NCBI GenBank assembly: GCA_964019335.1
Contig: OZ025739.1
Span: 186,001-250,000 of the forward strand
Direction of reading: 5' to 3'
Length of the DNA: 64,000 nt
DNA from: Diplonema japonicum
Taxonomy: Eukaryota; Euglenozoa; Diplonemea; Diplonemida; Diplonemidae
Positions 52,074 through 60,438 of this stretch are shown piece after piece. A program made the translations under genes and the position numbers. Positions within the stretch are counted from its first letter, which is position 1. Every line of letters begins with the position of its first letter. The notes under the pieces are model-generated. The model had not been told where the DNA came from. It was given only the letters and a program-made list of their open reading frames with translations, and ran no database searches.

Positions 52074-53098
52074 ATGATGTCCCGTACTGCCCGTCGTGCC
52101 TTCTCCAGCACCGCTGCCCTGAACCACAAGGTGGCTGTTCTGGGTGCTGCTGGTGGGATCGGCCAGCCGCTCTCGCTCCTCATGAAGAACTCGACCCTGA
52201 CCACCGACCTCACCCTCTACGACATTGTGAACACCCCCGGTGTGGCAGCGGACCTGTCGCACATCTGCACCCCGTCGAAGGTGCAGGGCTTCCTCGGTGA
52301 CGACATCGGCTCCGCGTTGAAGGGCCGTGACATCGTGATCATCCCCGCTGGTGTTCCCCGCAAGCCCGGGATGACCCGTGACGATCTGTTCAACACGAAC
52401 GCTGGGATCGTGGCGAAGCTGGCCCAGGCCTGCGCTGAGCACTGCCCCGACGCCTGCTTCCTCATCATCTCCAACCCCGTGAACTCCACGGTCCCCATCT
52501 TCGCCGAGGTCTTGAAGAAGGCTGGTGTCTACAACCCCAAGAAGCTCTTCGGGGTGACCACCCTTGACATCGTGAGGGCGAAGACCTTCATCGGTGAGAT
52601 GAAGAACGAGAAGGAGGTGAGCATCCCTGTTGTGGGTGGGCACAGCGGGGCCACCATCGTGCCCCTCCTCAGCCAGAGCGGTCACACCTTCACCCCTGAG
52701 GAGGTGAAGACCCTGACCCACAGGATCCAGTTCGGTGGTGACGAGGTTGTGCAGGCGAAGGCTGGTCTTGGCAGCGCCACCCTCTCCATGGCCTACGCTG
52801 GTATGGGAGTACAGTTGAGAATAAAAATAACATTAAAATAACAGGTGCCCAGTTCGCGTTCAGTCTGATGGAGGCGATGAACGGGAAGGAGAACGTTGTG
52901 GAGTGCACCTTCGTGGAGTCGAACGTGGAGTCGACCCCCTACTTCTCGTCGCCCGTCCTCCTCGGGAAGAACGGTGTTGAGGAGATCAGGCCTGTGCCCG
53001 CCACCAACGACCACGAGAAGGAGCTCATGAAGGCCTGCATCACTGACCTCGAGAAGAACATCGAGAAGGGCATTGACTTCGCCGCCAAGCTGGCGTGA
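52074..53098 (+). CDS. Mitochondrial malate dehydrogenase, copy 1 (two exons)
   Basis: Exons are 52074-52800 and 52845-53098; the 44-nt intron begins GTATGG and ends AAAATAACAG, with no pyrimidine tract. The product is 326 residues. The N terminus [19 protein letters not shown] is a classical mitochondrial presequence (R, S and A, no acids) ahead of [17 protein letters not shown]. Catalytic motifs are as in the gene at 46680. It should act in the TCA cycle. The intron sits at the same codon (GG|GT before AQF/AEF) as in the non-mitochondrial gene, so the two share a common spliced ancestor. The gene is identical by eye, intron included, to copy 2 at 56752. Confidence 0.96.
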
Positions 53099-53543
53099 AC
53101 TGCTTCTTAATGATAAATATTATGTGTTAGGTGTAAAGTGCCTCGTCGTGAAGGCTCTTTATGGCCAGTAGGTGTTGAACCGCCAGGTGTTATTAGTGCA
53201 ACCTTCTTTTTTTTTTTTATGGGGATTTTTTATTCGGGTTATCTTTTTTTTTTTTTCGTTCTTTTTTCTTTTCTCCACCCTCTTCATTTTTTTTTAACCG
53301 CCCATTCCCTCCAGGAGGGGGGGTTCTTTTATTTCCCCCCCAATTTTTTTTTTTTTCCTGTATCAGCAAAAAAAAATTATTGAAAAAAAAAAACTTTTTT
53401 TTTTTTGGTTGTAAATGCTTTTTTCCTTACCCCTTGAAACAAACAAAAAAAAAATACAAATCTCACAAGTGGAGAGGAGGGAGGGGTGAGGGTAGGGGGG
53501 GGGAGGGAATTAAAAAAAAAATTCCTTTTTCAAAGAAAAAAAG
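53099..53543. other. Intergenic spacer
   Basis: Unique for about 100 bp after the MDH stop, then T-, A- and G-rich runs. Nothing supportable. Confidence 0.6.
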
Positions 53544-54698
53544 ATGAATTTCGGGACGCCAACGAGTGAAAACGAAAACCCGACCCCTCCAGGGGTCTAT
53601 GGAACCCCGATGAGCGGCTACTCGTTCGCAGTGAAGAAAACAGGCGAAAAAATAACCCCGGTGTGGATGCCCGACGTAACCCCACCGATGACAAGGCAGA
53701 ACTGCAGCCTACCAAGGAGAAGTATGTCAGTAACACGAAGATTCGAGGAAGAAGAGATCATACCCTACGAGGTAATCCCAAGGATCGAGTACAGGAAACA
53801 ACAACACCACTCCAAACGACTGTTCAAACGCTTCTTAACAACCGTGAAAATAATAATTTTTTCGTTGGTACTAATGCTCGGGCTTGCAGGGTACATAGTG
53901 GCTTCGACATCAGGTGCACTACGCATGCCCTGCTCACTCGTGTCAGGGGAGTTTGAGAAAATAGAACTCGGCGAAGAAATGAAAAAATACAATGTTGGCG
54001 CGTGCAATTTCCGGACGGACATGGAGACCATCGAACGCACAGCTGTCACCTACCTAGCATCGGAGTATATTCTCAACAATGTTCATGGGATGGAGAAAAG
54101 CGCTTTAGAAGACAAATTAGACTCCATTCTCTACGCAGTACTGCCTTCCCCCCTAACGGTCCCTCGCCATAAATTTTGGCTCGTTTTCGAGGAGTCTCTT
54201 GAACAGTCGAATTACATAAAGGTTCCAGGGACAGGTTCGTCCGTAGGGTTGAATCCACCACCGTCGTTGTTCTCGTCATGCGTTTTGTGGTATAGCCGCG
54301 AAACACGGTCACAGCTTGTCTTAAACCTTGTCGTAACAGGGGTGAATTTTGTGTTGTGGAAGTTGTGGCCGCCGATTCTTGCTTTTGTGTGTTTTTACCA
54401 GGTTCTTCGTGTGCGGGAAGGGAGGAGACGTGATGTGTCCGCGATTCTTCAATGTGTTTACGGTGAGCTGCGGCCTTTTGGTTCACGAGGGACGTCCGCT
54501 CTTAATCTTCGGAGGCTTGTTCAAACCGCGCTTCAACCATCCCTCTCGTCCACCCGCATCTCCCAGTTGTGGCCAAGCCCGGGCTTCCCCGAGGGTCCGG
54601 TCGAGCTTGCTCTCCTGGAAGACGAAGACGGTATTGAATATCGCAAAAACGCTTTAGGCGATGTTGTCATTGCCCTTTCTGGGTTCCGTGCTATGTAG
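53544..54698 (+). CDS. Two-pass membrane protein, possibly MAN1/Src1-like (384 aa)
   Basis: Residues 1-97 are polar and basic, with a K/R/H cluster just before the first transmembrane helix (98-121). A loop of about 135 residues with cysteines at 130, 154 and 246 follows. The second transmembrane region is 259-289, and the C-terminal domain (290-384) is folded-looking with LQCVYGELRPFG and ISQLWPSPGFPEGPVEL. This topology (basic N-terminal region, lumenal loop, helix, compact C-terminal domain) matches the MAN1/Src1 family of inner nuclear membrane proteins. Sequence similarity is weak to my eye and no LEM motif is evident. Treat it as an unknown membrane protein with that suggestion. Confidence 0.65.
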   Translation: MNFGTPTSENENPTPPGVYGTPMSGYSFAVKKTGEKITPVWMPDVTPPMTRQNCSLPRRSMSVTRRFEEEEIIPYEVIPRIEYRKQQHHSKRLFKRFLTTVKIIIFSLVLMLGLAGYIVASTSGALRMPCSLVSGEFEKIELGEEMKKYNVGACNFRTDMETIERTAVTYLASEYILNNVHGMEKSALEDKLDSILYAVLPSPLTVPRHKFWLVFEESLEQSNYIKVPGTGSSVGLNPPPSLFSSCVLWYSRETRSQLVLNLVVTGVNFVLWKLWPPILAFVCFYQVLRVREGRRRDVSAILQCVYGELRPFGSRGTSALNLRRLVQTALQPSLSSTRISQLWPSPGFPEGPVELALLEDEDGIEYRKNALGDVVIALSGFRAM

Positions 54699-54760
54699 AA
54701 AAGAGGGGGGGGAAACCGTCTAAAAAAAAATATGGTGTAGATCAAAAAAAAAAAAAAATA

Positions 54761-54860
54761 CTGTAAAACGAAAAACTCCCGGACGGAAAAATGTCCGAGT
54801 TTTTTTGGCGTCCGGGAATTTTTCCGTCCGGGAGTTTTTCCGTCCGGGAATTTTTTTTAG
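54761..54860. repeat. Left terminal repeat of the pogo-like element
   Basis: CTGTAAAACGAA, then ACTCCCGGACGGAAAAA facing its exact reverse complement about 45 bp further in; can fold on itself. Counterpart of 56300-56400. Confidence 0.85.
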
Positions 54861-56299
54861 GTAAGGCCGTCAGGGGGCCTGGTACCTACATACTGGCCTG
54901 GGCTGCAAACGGCAACCGCGCGAAGAAACCCCCAGGGTTCCCTTTCTGCATCTTTGTCCTCCCTTGCTGCCCCTGAGGCAATCAGCTTGTCGAGCCTTCG
55001 TGTGGCCTACTACCTTTCTTAATAGATGCTTTACAGCTGCGTTCAACCCAATATCCATCGGTTGAACCATGTAGGTGAGCCCAGGGGGACAAAAGCAATG
55101 TGCACGTTTGCGCCTGCGAACCACTCTACGAACCCATAGGCATAGGTCGTATGAGAGTTGTCCGACAAGCAGCAGAATCGGCCCGTTCGGCAAAACCATG
55201 GGAATCGATGATTTATAGCAAAAAGGAAGAAACAGCTCCGTAACCCAGATACCGAGTATCATAATTAGCCCAATGATTGGGCGATGCCGTTAGGCTCCAT
55301 TCGGTGGGCGGGTGCTTGACCGGGGCATCACCGGATAATCCCTGCCGGTTGCGTTTCCGCTTTGCCTTTGTATTTAACCATCCAGCCAAGGAAACAGCCA
55401 GCTGTTCGGTTATAGCCCGTTTTGTCCCCCAAGCCACGGACTTTTACGACCTTAGCACCCCTTTTTGTTTTGGTTTTTAACCCCGTATTCCAGACCAATT
55501 CCGGCCTTACTTTATGGGTGTCGATTATGGACCTGAATTCCATGGTGAAACAGCGTGCCTTCTCGTTGTCCTTCTCGTTTCCGGGCTTTCCGGAGGTGGC
55601 TTGCGGCTTTTGTCTTTCTTGCTGCAAAATTTTGTCAGCCTAGCCAGTGGAAAAGGACAGTGTCCCACCAAAGTCTACCAGGTCTGTCTTTCGGGCTGGA
55701 TTGGCGCACAGCAGCCCTTCTGCATAGGTGCATATTTGTTGTGCTGGGATAGGCTCACCAAGCCCGTTTACCTATCGACTCAAGCAAAAATCTTTCAGCC
55801 CCCGAAGGATGCTAAATCCCGTATTGGGCGATACGCTGCTATCACGGCGTCGCGGCGGCCAGGGTGTGGTAGGGTGGAATAGCAACGTCCAGTATTTCCG
55901 TCTGGAAGAAACCGGGGGCTCTGTTGAACCTGTTGCTGCCGTCTTCTGACCGAGGCAGAGGCCGCCAAGCTGCTTTCGGGGGTTTGTACTGGCCCGGTGT
56001 AAGGAGTTTATCTCCTCCACCTCTCGGGGGTGAGCTGGCCGGGGGTGTCAGCACCAAAGTTGGGCCCCTCACAAGCCAGCTGCTCAACGTGCCTTGGGTA
56101 GTCGAACTGGTCAATCTGACGAAAGAAGTACGGGTTTATGAGAAGTTAAAGATCCCGTGGGTGCTGTTTGTTGGTGCATTGAAAGGGGAAGAAAAATTCA
56201 AACTGCCACGCAGGGTGACATTTTGGCTCTGCACAAGGAATAAAGCCCTTCCAGGCAAACGTGGTGGGAGCTGCTACCCCCCTGAAGTAAAAAAACTTC

Positions 56300-56400
56300 T
56301 CCCCAGAAAAACTCCCGGACGGAAAAATGTCCGGGTTTTTTTGGTGTCCGGGAGTTTTTCTGTCCGAGAATTTTTCCGTCCGACATTATTCGTTTTACAG
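56300..56400. repeat. Right terminal repeat of the pogo-like element
   Basis: Contains ACTCCCGGACGGAAAAATG and several GTCCGGGAGTTTTT-type copies, ending TTCGTTTTACAG before the flanking TA. It is the inverted counterpart of the left end. Confidence 0.85.
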
Positions 56401-56402
56401 TA

Positions 56403-56667
56403 AAGAAAAAAAAAATACAGTGTTTCTTTTAAAAAAAAAAAAAAAATAAAGAAGGAAAAAAAAAAAGTTGCTAGAATTATTATTTTTTTTTAAAAGTTAT
56501 TTATTGATTTTGTTTTTCTTTTTGTGGTCGGGAACACTCTCCAAACCTGCTGGGACGCTAGTAAGAGCCGTTGAAGGGTGCGTACCTGGAGGAGTCGCGA
56601 GATTTGACCGAAACTGAGAGGCTACCTAGTACGGAGTTTGCATGTCACTTTCTTGTTCCATACCTAC

Positions 56668-56702
<35 letters not shown>

Positions 56703-56751
56703 ATAAAAAAAAAAAAGCCTGCTCCCCTTTAAATCAAAAACACATATTAAA
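56403..56751. other. Spacer and 5' flank of mitochondrial MDH copy 2
   Basis: A/T-rich with a unique island at 56525-56670. Homology to the 5' flank of MDH copy 1 is clear from about 56715 (GCCTGCTCCCCTTTAAATC to the ATG), with a weaker match at CACTTTCTTG-TCCAT (56646). Confidence 0.6.
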
Positions 56752-57776
56752 ATGATGTCCCGTACTGCCCGTCGTGCCTTCTCCAGCACCGCTGCCCTGA
56801 ACCACAAGGTGGCTGTTCTGGGTGCTGCTGGTGGGATCGGCCAGCCGCTCTCGCTCCTCATGAAGAACTCGACCCTGACCACCGACCTCACCCTCTACGA
56901 CATTGTGAACACCCCCGGTGTGGCAGCGGACCTGTCGCACATCTGCACCCCGTCGAAGGTGCAGGGCTTCCTCGGTGACGACATCGGCTCCGCGTTGAAG
57001 GGCCGTGACATCGTGATCATCCCCGCTGGTGTTCCCCGCAAGCCCGGGATGACCCGTGACGATCTGTTCAACACGAACGCTGGGATCGTGGCGAAGCTGG
57101 CCCAGGCCTGCGCTGAGCACTGCCCCGACGCCTGCTTCCTCATCATCTCCAACCCCGTGAACTCCACGGTCCCCATCTTCGCCGAGGTCTTGAAGAAGGC
57201 TGGTGTCTACAACCCCAAGAAGCTCTTCGGGGTGACCACCCTTGACATCGTGAGGGCGAAGACCTTCATCGGTGAGATGAAGAACGAGAAGGAGGTGAGC
57301 ATCCCTGTTGTGGGTGGGCACAGCGGGGCCACCATCGTGCCCCTCCTCAGCCAGAGCGGTCACACCTTCACCCCTGAGGAGGTGAAGACCCTGACCCACA
57401 GGATCCAGTTCGGTGGTGACGAGGTTGTGCAGGCGAAGGCTGGTCTTGGCAGCGCCACCCTCTCCATGGCCTACGCTGGTATGGGAGTACAGTTGAGAAT
57501 AAAAATAACATTAAAATAACAGGTGCCCAGTTCGCGTTCAGTCTGATGGAGGCGATGAACGGGAAGGAGAACGTTGTGGAGTGCACCTTCGTGGAGTCGA
57601 ACGTGGAGTCGACCCCCTACTTCTCGTCGCCCGTCCTCCTCGGGAAGAACGGTGTTGAGGAGATCAGGCCTGTGCCCGCCACCAACGACCACGAGAAGGA
57701 GCTCATGAAGGCCTGCATCACTGACCTCGAGAAGAACATCGAGAAGGGCATTGACTTCGCCGCCAAGCTGGCGTGA
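56752..57776 (+). CDS. Mitochondrial malate dehydrogenase, copy 2 (two exons)
   Basis: Exons are 56752-57478 and 57523-57776, 326 residues. By eye the sequence is identical to the gene at 52074-53098 through presequence, exon 1, intron and exon 2. Similarity ends abruptly at GCGTGAAC just after the stop codon. Because the intron is retained it is a DNA-level duplicate or converted copy, not a retrocopy. Both copies carry the full catalytic set and are probably expressed. Confidence 0.96.
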
Positions 57777-58085
57777 ACCTGCCACCCGGTCTTTGCGACC
57801 CCCCCGTCCTCTTGTTGGAGGTAATTTTCCCTGGGTATTTTTTTTTTCTTATAGTGCGTTTCGCTTTCTTTTTAACCCCCCCACCCCCCTTTTTTATCCC
57901 ACATGTTCCGCAGGTGTTTTGTGTATTTTTATACCTCTACCCCCTTTTTTTTTTGTTCTTTGCTTGCATAGCACACCGCATGTCAAGTAGGACTTTTTCA
58001 TCGATCTTGTTTATACATTTATTTATCAACCGCCGAAAAAAAAAAAGAAAAAAAAAATGAAAAGAACCATAGGGTAAAACCAAAC
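57777..58085. other. Intergenic spacer
   Basis: T/C-rich and A-rich sequence. AACCATAG, acceptor-like, ends at 58072, 13 nt before the next ATG. Confidence 0.5.
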
Positions 58086-59555
58086 ATGACAACGAAGCAA
58101 CACAAGGCATGGGCAAAAAAGAGATCAAGCCTGGCGTTTCTTGATGAAGAGTTGGACGTCCTCTGCAGGTACAAGGAAGTCTCCGGGGGGGTGACGACAA
58201 TGAGACAGCTTCCGAAGGAAGCGTACAAGCTGGTGATGCAATATCTACCGATATACAACACGGAGTGGAAGGGGTTGTTGCAACTAGCTTTCGAAGTATT
58301 CGTCACGTCCCCCGAAGACGCCGAGGCCTACGCCTCCGGTGCAGACAGAATGGGCGTAATCAAGGAAGTTGAAGCTTCGCTAGAGGATCACAAACAAAGG
58401 TTTGGAATGTACGCGGTGTACTTGTCATCGGTGGGGCTGCCTATCGACACGAGAATCGAGGAGCGAGAGGAAATCCGATCTATGCTACAAAAAACGGTGC
58501 AACGCGCCACACGGCAGATAAACCGATGGGAGCTAATTGGGAGGTGGTCGAACTTCCACCACACCACCATGCACACAACCTGTTACGAGTTGGCGCGGAC
58601 GCTTCCAAAACAGCTGAACGTCATTTCGGAAAAGGTGGGAAAGTTCATAGAGGACTGGCCCAACGACCCCGTTGCCACCACCATCACCTCGGAACTCGCG
58701 TTCATCTCGTCCCGCTTGCTTTTGATAGAAAATCTCGGCGCGGAAACCGTCACCAAAGCTGACTGCAAACATATGTTTCTCTCCCTCAACCTCCCTTTCG
58801 ACAATTCTGTATCTGACGATTACCCAAAATGCATTACATTCCGACAAGCTGTAACCTTAGGTTTGTTCACGACATCACGGCTTCGCGGCTTCATATGGGA
58901 AGACAAGATGCCGTGCTATGAAGACAAAGACGAGGAGCTAGCAAGATTCGTAAGAAAAGCCGGCGAGCGGGACGCTCTACGAAAAGCACAGAAAAAACTA
59001 AGAACAGAGAAAAAAAACGAGCGGGTGGCAGAAGCTAAACGCGTGTTAAGCGAAGGAAAAGCAGCTGCCGCAAATCAAATGGGGCTTCGCCTATGGATGG
59101 CAGCAGACAGAGAAACCTTCAGCTATGACCACCACTGGGCGGGATGTGAACTGTGTGGCGACCCACATGTGTCATGGGTCGCTGTTCCATTATCTCAAAA
59201 CAGTACCCCTCCCGTTGTTCTATGCACTACCTGTTCTCCAGAGTACTCCTCGCGCCGTGTCGTCCACAGATCTTACATCTGGTTGTGGATTTCATATCTC
59301 ACAGACCTTACCATATTTGATGAGGTGCCTTCAGTGGCGCGGTTGGCTCTTGCTATGAGCACTTACCGTGATCCTCATATACCTGGGCCTCCTCAGACTA
59401 CTCTTAATGACGAGTTGATCCAGCAGGCGGAGCGGGAGAAAACAGCCGATGAGGAAGAAGAACGGGAGGAGCAGGAAAGGCAGAAACGAGACGAAGCGGA
59501 GTTCGGCTGCATAAAGCAGATGGAGAACGACGACATTGCAGCATCGTTCTGGTGA
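58086..59555 (+). CDS. Unknown protein with a central/C-terminal cysteine pair motif (489 aa)
   Basis: A soluble-looking, mostly helical protein. Residues 1-290 show no recognised domain. Residues 285-330 are a basic, K/R/E-rich helix (LRKAQKKLRTEKKNERVAEAK). A CxxC pair (CELCGDPHVSW) followed about 26 residues later by a second pair (CTTCSPEYS) could bind one zinc ion. The C terminus is very acidic (EKTADEEEEREEQERQKRDE). Single exon; the stop is in TGGTGAGAAAG, where a donor-like GTGAGA is present, so another short exon is conceivable. No function is assigned. Confidence 0.7.
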   Translation: MTTKQHKAWAKKRSSLAFLDEELDVLCRYKEVSGGVTTMRQLPKEAYKLVMQYLPIYNTEWKGLLQLAFEVFVTSPEDAEAYASGADRMGVIKEVEASLEDHKQRFGMYAVYLSSVGLPIDTRIEEREEIRSMLQKTVQRATRQINRWELIGRWSNFHHTTMHTTCYELARTLPKQLNVISEKVGKFIEDWPNDPVATTITSELAFISSRLLLIENLGAETVTKADCKHMFLSLNLPFDNSVSDDYPKCITFRQAVTLGLFTTSRLRGFIWEDKMPCYEDKDEELARFVRKAGERDALRKAQKKLRTEKKNERVAEAKRVLSEGKAAAANQMGLRLWMAADRETFSYDHHWAGCELCGDPHVSWVAVPLSQNSTPPVVLCTTCSPEYSSRRVVHRSYIWLWISYLTDLTIFDEVPSVARLALAMSTYRDPHIPGPPQTTLNDELIQQAEREKTADEEEEREEQERQKRDEAEFGCIKQMENDDIAASFW

Positions 59556-59726
59556 GAAAGAAGGAAAAAAAAAAAAAAGAAATGTGGTCTTTAACAAGGT
59601 CTTTTTTTTTTTTATTTACACGCTCTCGTAAAACTTTTTTAATTTTTTTTATATCTCCCCCAAAAAAAATTTGAAACAAATGTTTAAAAAACTCCAACAG
59701 GGGGAAAAAAAAAAAAGAAAAAAAAA

Positions 59727-60326
59727 ATGACGGACCCAAAGTATGGAACTTTCGAATGTGTGTCGCTCGGCTTGTACGAGATACTGGGAACGTCTCCGAC
59801 GGCAAGCGAGAGAGAGATCGAAAGGTCGTACCGAAAAACAGCTTTAAAATTCCACCCCGATAGAAATAAAGACAAAAGAGCTGTGGATGTGTTCAATAAA
59901 ATTCGAGAAGCTTACGAAACGCTGACAGATGCGGAGACTAAGGCGGCGTATGACAAGAAGCTTGCAGGAAAAGCGGCGGCTGAGAAGCGCAACATGGAGA
60001 GGAGCAAAGAGGCGCGGGACAAACGGGAGGAGCTGAACCGGCGTGAAAAAGCGAGCCAGCTTGAAAAACAAACCAGCATTTCAGAGATCAAAAAAGCAAA
60101 ATCCCAGCAACAGGAAGAACAGGATGCCATCGTCAGGACGAGGAAGAGAAAACGCGTAGAGTCCGCTGCAGAGCTCGAAGCAGCACTCCGATCAGACTTG
60201 CTCGGTGACCAAACTGTCAACCAGTGCCTCATTTCGAGAGCTTTCTCTCTGTTCGCAGCTGAGCCGCCAAGTACCGCGTCTCCTCTGGATATTGAAAAAC
60301 TTGAATCTCAAGTTTTAGCGTTTTAG
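59727..60326 (+). CDS. J-domain protein, DNAJC17/Cwf23-like (199 aa)
   Basis: Residues 14-76 form a J domain ([20 protein letters not shown], the HPD motif at 43-45, [21 protein letters not shown]) that should stimulate an Hsp70 ATPase. It is followed by a long charged helix ([20 protein letters not shown]) as in DNAJC17 and fission-yeast Cwf23, which act with the spliceosome. The RNA-binding domain of DNAJC17 is not seen. CTCCAACAG, acceptor-like, ends at 59700, followed by GGGG, poly(A) and the ATG. Confidence 0.85.
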   Translation: MTDPKYGTFECVSLGLYEILGTSPTASEREIERSYRKTALKFHPDRNKDKRAVDVFNKIREAYETLTDAETKAAYDKKLAGKAAAEKRNMERSKEARDKREELNRREKASQLEKQTSISEIKKAKSQQQEEQDAIVRTRKRKRVESAAELEAALRSDLLGDQTVNQCLISRAFSLFAAEPPSTASPLDIEKLESQVLAF

Positions 60327-60438
60327 CTTTTGAAAAAAAAAAAAAAACTTTTTTTTATATTCTCCTGAAAAAAAAAAATCTCCACAGCGGTGTGGCGGGG
60401 GGGGAAAAAAATGTAAAAAAAAAAAAAAAAAAAAAAAA

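Larger units (their letters stand above)
54761..56400 (-). mobile_element. pogo-like (Tc1/mariner, DDE_1) DNA transposon with terminal inverted repeats
   Basis: The ends are CTGTAAAACGAA and its reverse complement, flanked by TA on both sides (54759-54760 and 56401-56402), as expected for Tc1/mariner target duplication. Inside each end are nested inverted copies of CTCCCGGACGGAAAAA. On the - strand, fragments resemble a Tigger/pogo DDE_1 transposase: a KVRPELVWN segment around 55500, then ILLLVGQLSYDLCLW and YMVQPMDIGLNAAVKHLLRK around 55000-55200. The usual aspartate in LLLDG is valine and the DE after the first N is missing. Stops and frame changes occur. The 1,640-bp copy has intact ends but a dead transposase. 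Confidence 0.85.
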
